Assembly (NCBI RefSeq): GCF_000148585.2
Contig: NZ_CP028414.1
Coordinates: forward strand, 797,501-861,500
DNA: 64,000 bases
Direction: 5' to 3'
DNA from: Streptococcus mitis NCTC 12261
GTDB lineage: Bacteria > Bacillota > Bacilli > Lactobacillales > Streptococcaceae
Notes under the pieces: model-generated
What the model was told of the DNA's origin: nothing
Database searches by the model: none
What the model saw: only the letters and a program-made list of their open reading frames with translations
Translations under genes and position numbers: made by a program
In this document: in pieces, positions 63,310-64,000 of the stretch
Layout: every line of letters starts with the position of its first letter
Numbering within the stretch: the stretch's first letter is position 1

Positions 63310-64000
63310 TTAGTTTTTAGAAGCTGCTTGGAATTCTGGATTTTTCCATGCTTCGTCAATGATAGCTTGCAATTCTTTAGCAGATGCTTGCATTTTTTGA
63401 GTTTCTGCGTCGTTCAATGGAATGTTTACTGGACGAACGATACCATGTGCACCAACAACAGCTGGTTGACCGATAAAGACATTCTTAACTCCGTATTGAC
63501 CTTCTTGGAATACTGAAAGTGGAAGTACTGCGTTTTCGTCGTCAAGGATTGCTTTAGTGATACGAGCAAGGGCTACTGCGATACCGTAGTATGTTGCACC
63601 TTTTTTGTTGATGATTGTGTAGGCTGCATCACGAACACCTTCGAACAATTCAATCAATTCAGCTTCTTGAACATTTTGAGTGTCTTTAAGGAATTCTTCA
63701 AGGTTTACACCAGCGATGTTAGCGTGTGACCAAACAGCGAACTCAGAGTCACCGTGTTCACCCATAATGTAGGCGTGCACTGAACGAGCATCAACATCCA
63801 ATTTTTCAGCAAGTGCTTGACGGAAACGAGCTGAGTCAAGTGAAGTACCTGAACCGATAACGCGTTCTTTAGGGAATCCAGAGAATTTCCAAGTTGAGTA
63901 AGTCAAGACGTCAACTGGGTTAGCAGCAACAAGGAAGATACCTTTGAAACCTGATTCAACAACTTGAGTTACGATTGATTTGTTGATAGCAAGGTTTTTA
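63310..64000 (-). CDS. ldh: L-lactate dehydrogenase (5' end beyond the window)
   Basis: About 230 codons of the C-terminal two thirds. The frame continues upstream past the first in-frame ATG (63906) to the window edge with [20 protein letters not shown] and [16 protein letters not shown]. The catalytic His is in [31 protein letters not shown] and the C-terminal helix follow. It reduces pyruvate to lactate, regenerating NAD+, and is usually FBP-activated in streptococci. It converges on pyk. Confidence 0.97.
   Translation of the reverse strand, partial: KNLAINKSIVTQVVESGFKGIFLVAANPVDVLTYSTWKFSGFPKERVIGSGTSLDSARFRQALAEKLDVDARSVHAYIMGEHGDSEFAVWSHANIAGVNLEEFLKDTQNVQEAELIELFEGVRDAAYTIINKKGATYYGIAVALARITKAILDDENAVLPLSVFQEGQYGVKNVFIGQPAVVGAHGIVRPVNIPLNDAETQKMQASAKELQAIIDEAWKNPEFQAASKN

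Overview
The window is chromosomal DNA from a low-GC Gram-positive coccus, almost certainly a mitis-group Streptococcus (S. mitis, S. oralis or S. pneumoniae-like). The evidence is a BOX repeat, a choline-binding LytB, a SigX com-box before coiA, PavA, PmrA, CpoA, the PyrR leader on pyrK-pyrDB, and a YSIRK/LPXTG surface protein. Most genes point right (+). The exceptions are pavA, argR, pepX and ldh. Many promoters are extended -10 boxes (TGnTATAAT) with a weak or absent -35.

Layout: (1) 1-6.7 kb: the comEC 3' end; the infC-rpmI-rplT translation operon behind an attenuator; an accessory Hsp70-like gene coupled to a membrane J-domain protein; gloA. (2) 6.7-12.3 kb: PyrR-controlled pyrK-pyrDB, the murein hydrolase gene lytB, a BOX element, and pavA (RqcH-type) on the minus strand. 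(3) 12.4-25.6 kb: a dense run of partly overlapping genes: ybeY-dgkA-era-mutM-coaE-pmrA-rpmG, then secG, rnr-smpB-tehB, competence gene coiA, pepF, an O-methyltransferase and the foldase prsA. (4) 25.8-40.6 kb: ftsW, ppc, a tryptophan T-box with a putative Trp ABC transporter, dnaG-rpoD, a DUF59 gene, the glycolipid operon (cpoA, a second glycosyltransferase and two small membrane proteins), obg and a 52-aa gene. (5) 40.6-44 kb: argR and pepX on the minus strand, with a decayed second copy of the pepX 3' end between them. (6) 44.1-57.1 kb: one 13-kb gene for a 4324-residue LPXTG surface protein. It has a CshA-like head and a long stalk of MucBP-like repeats. (7) 57.2-64 kb: dnaE, pfkA-pyk, a probable integrase relic, and the start-truncated ldh on the minus strand.

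The genes are mainly housekeeping: translation, ribosome rescue (SmpB and PavA/RqcH), pyrimidine synthesis, cell-wall and glycolipid synthesis, replication and sigma-A, and glycolysis. The accessory parts are the Hsp70/J pair, the giant adhesin, the pepX remnant, the integrase remnant and the BOX element. These are where most of the interest lies. I see no tRNA, rRNA, CRISPR array or intact insertion sequence.
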